A stretch of DNA of 64,000 nt from Neoalteromonas arenosi (GTDB lineage: Bacteria; Pseudomonadota; Gammaproteobacteria; Enterobacterales; Alteromonadaceae): the NCBI RefSeq assembly GCF_030362855.1, contig NZ_JAUCBP010000002.1:310001-374000 (forward strand), given 5' to 3'. The translations under genes were made by a program, and so were the position numbers. The notes beneath the pieces were generated by a model. It saw nothing but the letters and a program-made list of their open reading frames with translations. It ran no database searches and was not told the DNA's origin. Positions 26,481 to 37,245 of the stretch are shown here, piece by piece. How positions within the stretch are numbered: position 1 is the stretch's first letter; every line of letters begins with the position of its first letter.

Positions 26481-27131
26481 CTAGCCGTTAATTCGGATAT
26501 CAGTGGGCTGAATATCAAACCCAGTGCTAATCACGACACAGCGATCTTTGTTGTATCCAACTATTTTTTCTTCCGCTGCAACCAGCAAGTACTCGGCGCT
26601 ATCGGCGTCTATTTCGCGTTCATACAACATCATAAACTGGTCGGTACGACTGGTGTCACCGTCTTCCTCAAAGGTTTGCTCGGTGACTGCAATGGGCGGA
26701 GATTCCTCTCCCACAGCATTCCAAACGCGGCTGAAAGTCTCACCACCTAGCGCATAGGTAGGCACAGAAACGCCTTCGCTTAATACGGTTTGCCACTGAC
26801 TATCATTGCCTACGGTTTGCGTATCGTAAAAATACCAAAGCTTAACATCAGTTATGTGATTTTCAGTGTCACCACCGTCTAAAATTACTTGTAAAAAAGC
26901 ATCATCGTCGGTGTAAAAGCGCAACATCTTGCCGCCGCTATCCAGTGGCGCCTCGCCAACGGCTTGGATTAAGTGTTTGGTCGCCGGTTGCTCAATCATT
27001 AATTGCGGCACCAGTAAACGCATTTTTAATTCGTCCAATTCAAATGAGCCGCCAAGATACAAGCCCATTATTTCCGGTGCTTTGGGCCCTTGCGGTTGTT
27101 CTTTCGCAAACCATTTTTTAAACACAATCAA
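26481..27131 (-). CDS. DUF2491 family protein (YjfK-like)
   Basis: A 216-residue soluble, acidic protein without signal peptide, matching YjfK/DUF2491, which occurs in the same gene order in E. coli. It starts inside the last codons of the potassium channel gene (four-base overlap), indicating translational coupling. The first part has a basic stretch (KKWFAKEQPQG), the remainder is beta-rich with many Asp and Glu. No enzymatic motif is recognised, and I give no function. Confidence 0.82.
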   Translation of the reverse strand: MIVFKKWFAKEQPQGPKAPEIMGLYLGGSFELDELKMRLLVPQLMIEQPATKHLIQAVGEAPLDSGGKMLRFYTDDDAFLQVILDGGDTENHITDVKLWYFYDTQTVGNDSQWQTVLSEGVSVPTYALGGETFSRVWNAVGEESPPIAVTEQTFEEDGDTSRTDQFMMLYEREIDADSAEYLLVAAEEKIVGYNKDRCVVISTGFDIQPTDIRING

Positions 27132-28204
27132 ACTCCCTCAGCGCTAACAAGTCGTGACCAATCGATATCGTTGATCCGTTGTTTAGCGATGTAAAACAGC
27201 TTGTCACCTGCTTTTATGTGTTCATCCAGTGATGGATTAACCCGCATTTTGCGATAATCTCCTTGCGGGGCGTAGCCAATAAAAATGGCGTCATATTGTT
27301 GTTTAATCGCAACAAAAATTGCGCTTAGTGGCGTTTCATCAGCTTGTTCAGGCACCCGCAACGAATACTGTGCTTGGCCTTCTTGCACATCGAGTAGATC
27401 GTGATGTAACACACTTGAACCTGGGTCGAATGCTGATTTTGCCAGCATTTCTACAGCCACACTGGGTGTGCACTCTACGTTAGGACAATGCTGCTCTAAT
27501 AATTTGGATAGGTTTTCGTCTTGAAAATAGGCCACCAAATGCGCATCGGCGTTGCGCTGTGCGCAATACAATGCGGTGGTCATGGTGACGTCATCCATGG
27601 GGTTATCGATAATAATCGTGCTGGCCTGAGCAACGCCTGCACGATCCATTTCATCATTGTTGAAGGAGTTGACTTTTACGAACTCAATCTCGCCAGGCAG
27701 CGGGTTTGTAACATCGGCCTTTACGCACAGCACAATATCTGGCGTGTGGGCAATATCTGCACGCTCTCGTAAAAGTAGTTTCAACAGTTGCAACGTGCGT
27801 GCTTCGTTCCAACCAATAACTAATACGTGATTGTCTACTGTTAGCTTTTTCAAACCTAAGACTCCTTTTTGCCACTGCGCAGAAACCCAGCTAGCTATCC
27901 GACCGACAACAAGGGCGAAGATACTCAGCCCGAGAGGAATGATGTAAAACGCAACTATCATCCGGCCAGCTGGGGTAGTGGGAGATATGTCACCGTAGCC
28001 TACCGTTGAACCAGTCACCGCAAGCCAATAGATGAAATCGTAAACACCGAGTAATGCGTGCTCACCGGCAAAATACAGCAGTACCCAACTACTAAGCCCA
28101 TAAAACAAAAGCGCAACGAGTATGGTGTACCAGCGCGCTTCTGCAAAGTACTGCAGCATGACTTTACGGACTTTTAACCATATGCTCATGCTTGATGAAC
28201 TCAT
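27128..28204 (-). CDS. Potassium channel with RCK/TrkA-N domain
   Basis: A 358-residue two-span ion channel. Two membrane helices (about 26-46 and 81-108) flank a pore loop with selectivity filter TVGYGD (67-72). A cytosolic TrkA-N/RCK domain follows from about residue 120 (VLVIGWNEARTLQLLKLL), and a smaller C-terminal domain contains GDKLFYIAKQ. The dinucleotide-binding GxGxxG is degenerate (GWNEAR), so ligand gating may not involve NAD(H). Embedded between the PspA-like and YjfK-like genes, it suggests that ion flux is part of the membrane-stress role of this operon. Confidence 0.9.
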   Translation of the reverse strand: MSSSSMSIWLKVRKVMLQYFAEARWYTILVALLFYGLSSWVLLYFAGEHALLGVYDFIYWLAVTGSTVGYGDISPTTPAGRMIVAFYIIPLGLSIFALVVGRIASWVSAQWQKGVLGLKKLTVDNHVLVIGWNEARTLQLLKLLLRERADIAHTPDIVLCVKADVTNPLPGEIEFVKVNSFNNDEMDRAGVAQASTIIIDNPMDDVTMTTALYCAQRNADAHLVAYFQDENLSKLLEQHCPNVECTPSVAVEMLAKSAFDPGSSVLHHDLLDVQEGQAQYSLRVPEQADETPLSAIFVAIKQQYDAIFIGYAPQGDYRKMRVNPSLDEHIKAGDKLFYIAKQRINDIDWSRLVSAEGV

Positions 28205-28209
28205 TGAGC

Positions 28210-28890
28210 TTATTTACCTAAAATACGGCTTAGCTCATCATCAGCAGACGTCTTACCGCCTTGAATACCGGCTTCAGCTAGACGTTTTTCTAAATCATCT
28301 GAAGATTCACTAGTGGCAAGTTCCTCAGCTGCTTCTAATTCTGCATTGCGCATGTTTTGGCGTTCTTGAATGCGCTGAAGCGATTCCGTTGCCGTCTTCA
28401 TTTTGCTGTTCGCGCCCATGTGGCGAGACGATACTGCAACTTGCGCTTTTTGCACTGACTCAGTTGCCTTAACCATATCAACCTGTTGTTCAAGGCGACG
28501 CAGATTAGCTTTGGCTTGAGAAATATTACCTGCCAACTGTACTTCAGACTTTTTAAACTGGTCTAAATAGGATTGCTCTGATTCCAGCTCAGCTTTCAGG
28601 TCAGAGACCTTTTGTGCACAATCTAACGCTAGCTGGCGATCGGTTTCAATGGCTTTGCGTGCATGCTCTTCGTATTGCGCAATACTGGCATTAATGCTGT
28701 CGACCTTTTGTTGGGCTAATTTACATTTAGCGAGGATTTGAGTGCGAGCGTGATCAGATTTACGCAACTCTTCTTTAGCCTCGCGAATTTCTTGCTCGAG
28801 GATTCGAATAGCTTGGCTGTCAACCACTGACTGTGCAGCTTCCGTTGCACCACCTTTAACCGCAGTTACTAATTTACGCCATACTGACAT
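28210..28890 (-). CDS. PspA/IM30 family protein (YjfJ-like)
   Basis: A 226-residue, almost fully alpha-helical coiled-coil protein of the PspA/IM30/Vipp1 family (ESCRT-III-like), with the usual heptad-rich Glu/Lys/Gln composition (EQEIREAKEEL; LEQQVDMVKATESVQKAQ). Family members bind anionic or stressed membranes and form rods or rings. The N-terminal amphipathic start MSVWRKLVTAVKGG fits helix 0. The C-terminus ends in ISDELSRILGK-like acidic/basic sequence, and no PspBC or PspF partners are present, so it works in the yjf-type rather than the psp setting. ATG follows GGAGAATTACT. Confidence 0.92.
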   Translation of the reverse strand: MSVWRKLVTAVKGGATEAAQSVVDSQAIRILEQEIREAKEELRKSDHARTQILAKCKLAQQKVDSINASIAQYEEHARKAIETDRQLALDCAQKVSDLKAELESEQSYLDQFKKSEVQLAGNISQAKANLRRLEQQVDMVKATESVQKAQVAVSSRHMGANSKMKTATESLQRIQERQNMRNAELEAAEELATSESSDDLEKRLAEAGIQGGKTSADDELSRILGK

Positions 28891-28917
28891 AGTAATTCTC
28901 CTTACAGACTATGAAGA

Positions 28918-29313
28918 TTATTTCAAATGAGATTGGTAAGCATCGATAAACGATTCCACATTTCGGAATAACGTATCTAGCTCTATCAGAACGCTCTCAC
29001 TTTTCGATTGTGCACTCAGCGCACCGAATGCAGTGTAGTAGTCTTCACCTCCGACACTGGAAATGCCGACAGTCGTTAATGGGAATACCATGTGGGTCCG
29101 TAAAATTTCGTCGTTTAAAGCAACGCTGTCTTTTACTTCAGATACTGCAAACAAAAGGCTTTCGACTAATATTTGTTCACCGCTGATCGCGAGCCATGCA
29201 TCGATGCCATCTTCGTTAGCGATTAATAAACAATCGGCTTCTTCCGTGATGACGTATTGCTCCTGTTCACTAAGCAGTTTCGACAGTTCTTGCAAGTTCC
29301 AGCTCATTGACAT
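28918..29313 (-). CDS. DUF2170 family protein (YjfI-like)
   Basis: A 131-residue acidic soluble protein matching YjfI/DUF2170, the first gene of the yjf-like operon. It is rich in Leu, Glu and Ser (LSKLLSEQEQYVITEEADCL) and lacks membrane segments or catalytic motifs. ATG at 29313 follows AGGAGAATGTC. Promoter signals for the operon should lie in the A/T-rich 190-base gap shared with the divergent DUF6471 gene. No function is known. Confidence 0.83.
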   Translation of the reverse strand: MSMSWNLQELSKLLSEQEQYVITEEADCLLIANEDGIDAWLAISGEQILVESLLFAVSEVKDSVALNDEILRTHMVFPLTTVGISSVGGEDYYTAFGALSAQSKSESVLIELDTLFRNVESFIDAYQSHLK

Positions 29314-29452
29314 TCTCCTGTTGCGTTATTTAACTGTGTTTCACTGTAACGCTGTTTTGATTAGAAAACTACGCAACCAATAAATATTTTTGATTGCCAG
29401 AAAAGACTAGCAATCAAACTCAGAATTTGTCAAACTAAATTTTATCTAAAAG

Positions 29453-29483
29453 TGTAAAATAATGTTTTTTTGTAAAATATAAT
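29453..29483 (+). promoter_or_regulatory. A/T-rich promoter region with TGTAAAAT direct repeat
   Basis: TGTAAAAT occurs at 29453-29460 and again at 29471-29478, 18 bases apart, running into a consensus TATAAT (29478-29483) 20 bases before the DUF6471 start. No good -35 box stands out, so the repeat may be an activator or repressor site. The gap also serves the divergent operon. Confidence 0.4.
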
Positions 29484-29502
29484 TCACATACGTGAGGTTT
29501 TT

Positions 29503-29769
29503 ATGGGTGGTAATTCGACGTTGCAATGGCGTACAGTAGTCCAGCGACTGATCAAAACCGAGATGTCACGCCGCGATGTGCGCTATCAGGAGTTGAGTGA
29601 GCGACTAGCAGCCGTTGGTACACAACAAAGTGCCGACAATCTGCGCAATAAAGTTAATAAGGGCATATTAGGTGCTGACTTACTGTTGCAGATTTTGTCG
29701 GTACTGCAAGTGAAAAACGTAAACATGCAAGAACTTGAGGATATTTTTACCGATATTCAAGGACGATGA
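29503..29769 (+). CDS. DUF6471 family small protein, possibly DNA-binding
   Basis: An 88-residue basic, helical protein. WRTVVQRLIKTEMSRRDVRYQELSERLAAVG resembles a helix-turn-helix of the Cro/XRE style (quoted in parts: YQELSERLAAVG, then NLRNKVNKG), matching DUF6471. The start ATG follows GAGG. It is divergent from the seven-gene yjf-like operon and is the only candidate regulator beside it. A regulatory role is inference; the domain has no established function. Confidence 0.78.
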   Translation: MGGNSTLQWRTVVQRLIKTEMSRRDVRYQELSERLAAVGTQQSADNLRNKVNKGILGADLLLQILSVLQVKNVNMQELEDIFTDIQGR

Positions 29770-29997
29770 GTTTTCTATGGGATAAAAAAATGCCCAGCAA
29801 TATGCCAGGCAAGGATGGATCTTAGAAAGGAGAACAACACTGTTTGCAATGTTGATTATAATTTAACCGATTGCTTCGGGTTTATCGAGCATATCTCAGT
29901 ATCAAAAACGCATTGCCAGTATTGCGCTTCATACGTAAAATCCCGCTCCATTTAAGCAACCCTTTTATGCACGATAACGTGTAGCGAGCATACTGTT

Positions 29998-31032
29998 ATG
30001 AAATTGGCCGATTTTCACTTTGAACTCCCTGAGCGCTTGATCGCTAAGTATCCTACCGAGCAGCGTACTGCTAGCCGCTTGTTGTGCCTCAATGGCAACA
30101 GTGGTGAAGTCGCCCACCGCCAATTTACCGACATCTTAAACTTGCTTAAGCCCGATGACCTTTTGGTATTCAACAACACCAAGGTTATTCCCGCGCGCTT
30201 GTTGGGTAAAAAATCAACCGGTGGCCAAGTGGAAGTCTTGATTGAACGGATCACCGAATCGCAGCGCGCATTAGCCCACGTAAAAGCCAGCAAAGCGCCC
30301 AAGCCCGGCACTATGATCCGCTTGGAAGACGCAATCGACGTCGAAGTCATCGGTCGTCAAGGGGCGTTGTTTGAATTACAATTTCACGGCGGTGAATCAG
30401 TATTGGAATCGTTGGAAAATTATGGCCACATGCCATTACCACCCTACATTGACCGCCCTGATGAAGACTCAGACAAATCCCGCTATCAAACAGTTTACGG
30501 CGAAAAGCCAGGGGCAGTTGCTGCACCTACTGCAGGATTACACTTTGACGAACCTTTGCTAGACGCGATTAGAGCAAAAGGGGTTAACATTGCATTTGTA
30601 ACCTTGCACGTTGGTGCAGGAACCTTTCAGCCGGTCCGCGTTGACAATATTGAAGAGCATCAAATGCACGCAGAGTATGCCGAGATACCACAAAATGTGG
30701 TTGATGCTGTGGAACGCGCAAAACAAGCGGGAGGGCGTGTGATTGCGGTTGGAACGACTTCAGTTCGTTCCCTTGAAACTGCCGCTGCGAGCGGTGAAAT
30801 TCAGCCGTTTTTCGACGATACATCAATCTTTATATATCCCGGTTACCGTTTTAACGTAGTTGATGCCATGGTCACCAACTTCCATTTACCCGAATCAACC
30901 CTAATGATGTTGATTTCAGCCTTTGCCGGAAGGGACCACGTTATGGCTGCATACGAACAAGCAATTGCCGAAGAATATCGCTTTTTCAGTTACGGCGACG
31001 CAATGTTTATTGAAAAAGCCGATAACACATGA
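29998..31032 (+). CDS. queA: tRNA preQ1(34) S-adenosylmethionine ribosyltransferase-isomerase
   Basis: A 344-residue QueA of normal length. It transfers and rearranges the ribosyl group of S-adenosylmethionine onto 7-aminomethyl-7-deazaguanine in tRNA, giving epoxyqueuosine. Signatures are [16 protein letters not shown] at the start, [16 protein letters not shown], the [12 protein letters not shown] motif and [11 protein letters not shown]. It is followed after 65 bases by tgt, the preceding enzyme in the pathway, then by yajC-secD-secF, the order found throughout Gammaproteobacteria. The 228-base gap upstream holds no other recognised gene. Confidence 0.98.
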   Translation: MKLADFHFELPERLIAKYPTEQRTASRLLCLNGNSGEVAHRQFTDILNLLKPDDLLVFNNTKVIPARLLGKKSTGGQVEVLIERITESQRALAHVKASKAPKPGTMIRLEDAIDVEVIGRQGALFELQFHGGESVLESLENYGHMPLPPYIDRPDEDSDKSRYQTVYGEKPGAVAAPTAGLHFDEPLLDAIRAKGVNIAFVTLHVGAGTFQPVRVDNIEEHQMHAEYAEIPQNVVDAVERAKQAGGRVIAVGTTSVRSLETAAASGEIQPFFDDTSIFIYPGYRFNVVDAMVTNFHLPESTLMMLISAFAGRDHVMAAYEQAIAEEYRFFSYGDAMFIEKADNT

Positions 31033-31044
31033 AGTTCTTAACAT

Positions 31045-32216
<1,172 letters not shown>

Positions 32217-32232
32217 ATAACTGGGGAAGTTT

Positions 32233-32568
32233 ATGAGCTTTTTTATATCTAACGCACACGCACAGGCAGCCGGCGCTCAGCAAGGCGGTGGTTTTGAGAT
32301 GATCATCATGCTGGTGGTTTTCGGTTTAATCTTTTATTTCTTGCTTTATCGTCCACAGGCAAAGCGCGTTAAAGAGCATAAGAATCTAGTTGCGTCACTG
32401 AGTAAAGGTGATGAAGTACTCACTCAAGGTGGCTTAGTAGGAAAAATTACTAAGGTGAGTGAAGACAAAGACTTTATCGAAGTTTCACTGAATGAAACTA
32501 ACAATATTGTTGTGCAAAAAGCGGCGGTTACCGCGGTTTTACCGAAAGGTACAATGAAAGCTATCTAA
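32233..32568 (+). CDS. yajC: Preprotein translocase subunit YajC
   Basis: A 111-residue small membrane protein: one span at about residues 19-40 (MIIMLVVFGLIFYFLLYRPQ) preceded by an Ala/Gly-rich periplasmic start, then a basic cytosolic domain with the conserved RPQAKRVKEH and GDEVLTQGGLVGKI. YajC associates with SecDF and with AcrB. It sits 16 bases after tgt and 45 before secD, the standard order. Confidence 0.97.
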   Translation: MSFFISNAHAQAAGAQQGGGFEMIIMLVVFGLIFYFLLYRPQAKRVKEHKNLVASLSKGDEVLTQGGLVGKITKVSEDKDFIEVSLNETNNIVVQKAAVTAVLPKGTMKAI

Positions 32569-32613
32569 TCGATTGATGGGCGGTTATGCCGCTCATCACC
32601 AAGGAATGACGTT

Positions 32614-34458
32614 GTGTTAAATCAAAATCCTGTTTGGAAGACCTTACTGGTATTAATCGTAGTATTCGGTTGTGCTTTGTATGCGTTGCCCAATATTTAC
32701 GGTGAGGATTTCGCCGTACAAATATCCGCTGACCGCGATGCGCAAGTGAATCAACAAACTGTTGAGCAAGTCAGTCAAAGCTTGGCGCAAGCCGATATTG
32801 ATGTGAAACGCATAGAATCGGCAAATGATCGCATTTTGGTTCGTGTGTTTGACAATGACGCGCAATTAGCAGCGCGAGATGCGTTGCAAACGGCGCTCGG
32901 TGATAATTACATCGTAGCGATGAACTTAGCCCCTGATACACCAGAATGGTTAGCGTCTATAGGTGGCGCACCAATGAAGTTGGGGCTTGATTTGCGTGGT
33001 GGTGTGCACTTTTTGATGGAAGTGGACATGAATTCTGTGCTTGAAAAAGCCATTGAGGACGCACAAGGCGATTTTCGTACTGCATTGCGCGAGGAAGGTT
33101 TGCGTTACCGCACTGTCCGGGCAAGTGAAAACACCATTGAAATTGTTTTCCGTGACCAAGAGACGCTGGATTCTGCAGAGTTCTTCTTGAAAAACCGCAA
33201 CCGGGATTTCACCTTTGAAGAGCGCAGTGATTTGCGCCTTGTAGCCATTTTTAGTGAGCTGCGTTTAGCTGAAATCAAAGACTATGCGGTCAACCAAAAC
33301 ATCACGATTATTCGTAACCGGGTTAACCAGTTAGGGGTTGCTGAGCCTTTGGTTCAGAAGCAAGGCGCAGATAGGATTGTTGTGCAATTGCCCGGTATTC
33401 AAGACACTGCTAAGGCCAAAGAAATTCTTAACGCTACTGCGACATTGGAATTCCGCATGGTTGACCAGCGCAACGATATTCGCGACGCAATAAACGGGCG
33501 AGTTCCGCCGAGTTCTGAATTAATTGAAGATCGACAGGGAATCCCGCAATTACTCGAAAAGCGTATCATGTTGTCGGGCAGTCATATCATTGATGCTAAT
33601 AGCGGTGTAGATGAATATGGTGTACCTCAAGTGAACATCTCACTCGACAGTGAGGGTGGGAGCATGATGTCGCGCGGCACCAAAGGCAATATCGGCAAGC
33701 CAATGGCGACAGTTTTTATCGAGTTTAAGCCCACGGATAAAGTTAATTCTGAAGGTAAAACCATTTTTGTTGAAGAGCGCGAAGTCATCAACGTGGCGAC
33801 GATACAAGCGCAACTGGGCAGTTCGTTCCGTATCACAGGCTTAGATTCCCCTGCTGAAGCACGTGACTTAGCGCTTTTATTGCGCGCCGGTGCTCTAATT
33901 GCGCCAATACAAATTGTTGAAGAGCGTACCGTGGGACCAAGTCTCGGTAAAGAAAACATCGAATTGGGTATGACGGCAATCAAATGGGGCATGGCCCTCG
34001 TTCTGTTGTTCATGCTGATTTACTACAAGGCGTTTGGTGTGGTTGCGAACATCGCTTTGGTCGCCAACATCATAATGATCGTTGGGGTTATGTCGATGAT
34101 TCCAGGCGCTACGCTTACGCTGCCGGGAATGGCAGGTATCGTTTTGACGGTCGGTATGGCAGTTGATGCGAACGTGCTTATTTTTGAACGGATCCGTGAA
34201 GAAATTCGCGATGGTCGCAGCCCACAACAAGCGATTCACCACGGATTTGACAGCGCATTCTCAACCATCTTGGATGCCAATATCACGACCTTTATAGCGG
34301 GATTGATTTTGTTTGCCGTAGGTACTGGACCGATCAAAGGTTTCTCAGTGACGTTGATGATTGGTATTGCAACATCGATGTTCACTGCGATTGTGGTAAC
34401 TCGTACGTTAGTCAACCTCATTTGGGGTGGGCGTCGCGTTGAAAAGCTGGCAATTTAA
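32614..34458 (+). CDS. secD: Protein translocase subunit SecD
   Basis: A 614-residue SecD. One N-terminal span is followed by the large P1 periplasmic domain (to about residue 440) and then five spans; [16 protein letters not shown] is the diagnostic start of P1 and the FERIREE region with DANVLIF in the membrane domain belongs to the RND-like core carrying a proton-path Asp. The start is GTG, eight bases after AAGGA. SecD uses the proton motive force to pull preproteins through SecYEG on the periplasmic side. secF follows 11 bases later. Confidence 0.98.
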   Translation: MLNQNPVWKTLLVLIVVFGCALYALPNIYGEDFAVQISADRDAQVNQQTVEQVSQSLAQADIDVKRIESANDRILVRVFDNDAQLAARDALQTALGDNYIVAMNLAPDTPEWLASIGGAPMKLGLDLRGGVHFLMEVDMNSVLEKAIEDAQGDFRTALREEGLRYRTVRASENTIEIVFRDQETLDSAEFFLKNRNRDFTFEERSDLRLVAIFSELRLAEIKDYAVNQNITIIRNRVNQLGVAEPLVQKQGADRIVVQLPGIQDTAKAKEILNATATLEFRMVDQRNDIRDAINGRVPPSSELIEDRQGIPQLLEKRIMLSGSHIIDANSGVDEYGVPQVNISLDSEGGSMMSRGTKGNIGKPMATVFIEFKPTDKVNSEGKTIFVEEREVINVATIQAQLGSSFRITGLDSPAEARDLALLLRAGALIAPIQIVEERTVGPSLGKENIELGMTAIKWGMALVLLFMLIYYKAFGVVANIALVANIIMIVGVMSMIPGATLTLPGMAGIVLTVGMAVDANVLIFERIREEIRDGRSPQQAIHHGFDSAFSTILDANITTFIAGLILFAVGTGPIKGFSVTLMIGIATSMFTAIVVTRTLVNLIWGGRRVEKLAI

Positions 34459-34469
34459 GGAGATAAATT

Positions 34470-35411
34470 ATGCAGTTACTTAAATTATCCAGCACTGTGC
34501 AGTTCATGAAACTGCGCGTTCCTGCGATGGTACTTTCAACAATCTTGGTCATTGGTTCAATTGTAGCCTTGAGTGTTAACAAGCTCAATTGGGGGTTGGA
34601 TTTTACCGGCGGTACTTTGATTGAAGTGGGTTATGCTGAAGCGGCTGACTTGAGTCAAATTCGCACATTGCTCAATGCCGCTGATTTCGGCGACGCCATT
34701 GTGCAAAACTTTGGCAGTAGCCAAGATGTGTTGATTCGCGTTGCACCTCGTGAAGGTATCAATGCCGAGACTATCGGCGATCAAATCTTAGTGGCGTTGC
34801 GCGCCAGCGGCACTGACGTTGATATGCGTCGCATCGAGTTTGTTGGGCCAAACGTTGGTGAAGAGTTGACCGAACAGGGCGGTTTGGCAATGTTAGTCGC
34901 TCTGATCTGTATCTTGATTTATGTCGCAATGCGTTTTGAATGGCGTTTCGCACTGGGTTCAGTAGGCGCTTTGGCCCACGACGTTATCATCACTCTAGGT
35001 TTGTTTGCTGTGCTACAGCTAGAGTTTGATTTGACTATACTCGCAGCGGTCCTCGCGGTAATAGGTTATTCACTCAACGATACCATCGTTGTCTCGGACC
35101 GCATTCGCGAAAATTTCCGTAAAGTGCGCAAAGGCACGCCAGAGGAAATTATCAATATTTCACTTACGCAAACACTCAACCGTACCATTATCACCTCATT
35201 AACAACGGTATTGGTATTGTTAGCGCTGTTTTTCAAAGGCGGTGCGTTAATTCACGGATTTGCTACAGCATTGCTGTTTGGTGTGATTATCGGTACTTAC
35301 TCGTCAATTTATGTCGCCAGTTCTGTCGCTTTGGCATTGGGTATCAGCAAAGAAGACTTGATGCCGCCGCAGGTCGAAAAAGAAGGTGAAGAGTTTGATG
35401 CGATGCCCTAA
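34470..35411 (+). CDS. secF: Protein translocase subunit SecF
   Basis: A 313-residue SecF with six spans. LNWGLDFTGGTLIEVGY after the first span is the SecF signature, and VIGYSLNDTIVVSDRIREN is the conserved membrane motif. It forms a complex with SecD and YajC. ATG follows AAGGAGATAAATT. A strong terminator follows 22 bases after the stop and ends the queA–secF cluster. Confidence 0.98.
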   Translation: MQLLKLSSTVQFMKLRVPAMVLSTILVIGSIVALSVNKLNWGLDFTGGTLIEVGYAEAADLSQIRTLLNAADFGDAIVQNFGSSQDVLIRVAPREGINAETIGDQILVALRASGTDVDMRRIEFVGPNVGEELTEQGGLAMLVALICILIYVAMRFEWRFALGSVGALAHDVIITLGLFAVLQLEFDLTILAAVLAVIGYSLNDTIVVSDRIRENFRKVRKGTPEEIINISLTQTLNRTIITSLTTVLVLLALFFKGGALIHGFATALLFGVIIGTYSSIYVASSVALALGISKEDLMPPQVEKEGEEFDAMP

Positions 35412-35433
35412 TCGCATCGTTGGAGCATAAAAG

Positions 35434-35458
35434 AATCCCCGCTTGTGCGGGGATTTTT
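35434..35458 (+). terminator. Intrinsic terminator after secF
   Basis: AATCCCCGC pairs perfectly with GCGGGGATT around a four-base TTGT loop and runs into TTTTT. It ends the queA–secF transcript. The A-rich side could also act for the convergent suhB gene. Confidence 0.93.
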
Positions 35459-35475
35459 GTTTGCGAAAGACAGTT

Positions 35476-36249
35476 TTATTTTAAGTGCTTTACTAACTGC
35501 TGAACGACACGTGGGCTTCCAGCAACCATTTCGCCAGCGTAGAGCGGGTCGTTGTTACCGGCAAAATCAGTGACTAAGCCACCAGCCTCACGCACGAGTA
35601 ACTCACCGGCGGCAATATCCCATGGTTGTACACCGCGCTCCCAATAACCGTCAAGTCGCCCTGCGGCAACATAAGCCATGTCTAGGGCAGCAGAGCCTGA
35701 GCGACGAATGTCACCCGCTTTACTAAAGATTTGCGTAAATTGTCGCGTGTATTGTTCTAGCTGTTCTGGCTGCTTGAATGGGAAAGCTGTGCCCAAGATA
35801 GTTTGATCAAGATCTTTAGCTTTCGACGCGCGAATACGGTAGCCATTTAGCTGTGCACCTGCACCTTTGCTGGCGGTAAATAATTCGCCTCGAATTGGGT
35901 CAAAGACCACTGCTTGGTCTAGACGACCTTTGTGCAACAGCGCAATAGAGACACTGAAGTGAGGAATACCTTTGATAAAGTTAGTCGTGCCGTCTAGCGG
36001 GTCGATAATCCAAGTGAAAGTTTCATCGTCGCCCTGTTTACCGCTTTCTTCGCCATAGAACGCGTGATCTGGATAAGATTGTTTGATCTTACTGATGATG
36101 GCTTGCTCAGCTTCCTTATCGATTTTCGTGACAAAATCGTTCTTACCTTTTGCTTGTGTATCTAAGTCGTCGCGGTTTTCAAAACCCCGCGCAATAATGT
36201 TACCGGCCACGCGTGCTGCGCGCACCGCAATATTTAGCATTGGATGCAT
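35476..36249 (-). CDS. suhB: Inositol-1-monophosphatase / Nus factor SuhB
   Basis: A 257-residue Mg2+-dependent phosphatase. The metal site GEESG (with E near 69), IDPLDGTTNF and WDIAAGELLVREAGG are all present. In E. coli SuhB also joins the rRNA antitermination complex. The start is the ATG at 36249 (MHPMLNIAVRAAR, identical in style to known SuhB); the frame is open to another ATG at 36261, which adds four residues. The gene is divergent from trmJ, the order conserved in Gammaproteobacteria. Confidence 0.97.
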   Translation of the reverse strand: MHPMLNIAVRAARVAGNIIARGFENRDDLDTQAKGKNDFVTKIDKEAEQAIISKIKQSYPDHAFYGEESGKQGDDETFTWIIDPLDGTTNFIKGIPHFSVSIALLHKGRLDQAVVFDPIRGELFTASKGAGAQLNGYRIRASKAKDLDQTILGTAFPFKQPEQLEQYTRQFTQIFSKAGDIRRSGSAALDMAYVAAGRLDGYWERGVQPWDIAAGELLVREAGGLVTDFAGNNDPLYAGEMVAGSPRVVQQLVKHLK

Positions 36250-36481
36250 ATTATTCACCATCAGTTGTCAAAGAACGAGAAAGGCCCGCAACCGTCGGTT
36301 TCTGGGCAAAAAACGCGCGCATCCTAACAGAACGACGCTTTTTTGCAATGGCTTTATATTCTCTGGTTTCAGCTTAGTTCAATTCGAACTGCTTTGCCGT
36401 GCCTAATATGCTAAAATCTCGCGCGATTTTTTGACGGCTCATTTGATTGGATTTGTGCTGCGTTTAACGGTAGAGACTGCA

Positions 36482-37243
36482 ATGCTAGAGAACATCCGGA
36501 TAGTTTTAGTTAACACTTCTCATACAGGAAATATTGGTTCCACGGCCCGAGCGATGAAAACCATGGGGCTTAGTCAATTAGTCTTAGTGGATCCAGTATC
36601 ACCGCCCGACGGCAAATCCAGCGCACTTGCAGCAGGAGCCGGTGATGTACTTGCCAATGCTAAGACAGTTGCCACGCTAGAAGAGGCTGTAGCTGATTGT
36701 GGTTTGGTAGTGGGTACTTCGGCGCGTTCACGCACGCATTCTTGGCCGATGTTAGGGCCACGTGATTGCGGCGTGAAGTTGGTGCAAGAAGTGGCGAAGT
36801 ATCCAGTCGCACTCGTGTTTGGACGCGAGAACAACGGGCTTTCTAACGAAGAGTTGCAGCAATGTCATTTTCACATGTGCATTCCCGCAAACCCAGAATA
36901 CAGTTCGTTAAACTTGGCCGCTGCAGTGCAAACACTGTGCTACGAAATCCGCATGGCGCACTTAAGTCAAAATGAGTACCCCGAGGTAGAGCAAGAATAT
37001 CCGCTCAATGAAAACCTTGAAAAGTTTTACCAGCACCTTGAGCAAAGTCTGACAAAAACCGGTTTTATTGTAAAAAATCATCCGGGCATGGTCATGACTA
37101 AACTGCGACGTTTGTTTAATCGCGCTCGACCTGAATCGGCAGAACTGAATATTTTGCGCGGGATTTTATCATCCATTGATAAGTCCGTGCCTGATGCTAA
37201 TGCTACTTCAGCGTCTCAGTCAGACGACCGCAAAGAGGGTTAG
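36482..37243 (+). CDS. trmJ: tRNA (cytidine/uridine-2'-O-)-methyltransferase TrmJ
   Basis: A 253-residue SPOUT methyltransferase for position 32 of tRNAs. [20 protein letters not shown] near the start, the [12 protein letters not shown] loop and the [13 protein letters not shown] motif form the knotted SAM-binding site. The frame is open back to 36431, but [11 protein letters not shown] at 36482 is the family N-terminus. It stands just before cysE with a two-base gap, so the two are cotranscribed, as in many Gammaproteobacteria. Confidence 0.96.
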   Translation: MLENIRIVLVNTSHTGNIGSTARAMKTMGLSQLVLVDPVSPPDGKSSALAAGAGDVLANAKTVATLEEAVADCGLVVGTSARSRTHSWPMLGPRDCGVKLVQEVAKYPVALVFGRENNGLSNEELQQCHFHMCIPANPEYSSLNLAAAVQTLCYEIRMAHLSQNEYPEVEQEYPLNENLEKFYQHLEQSLTKTGFIVKNHPGMVMTKLRRLFNRARPESAELNILRGILSSIDKSVPDANATSASQSDDRKEG

Positions 37244-37245
37244 TT

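Noticed and set aside
29766-29825. A 19-codon frame overlapping the DUF6471 stop (ATGA)
   Set aside because: It is coupled in form, but the peptide has no recognisable features and no conservation can be tested; the following AAAGGAG leads to no open frame.
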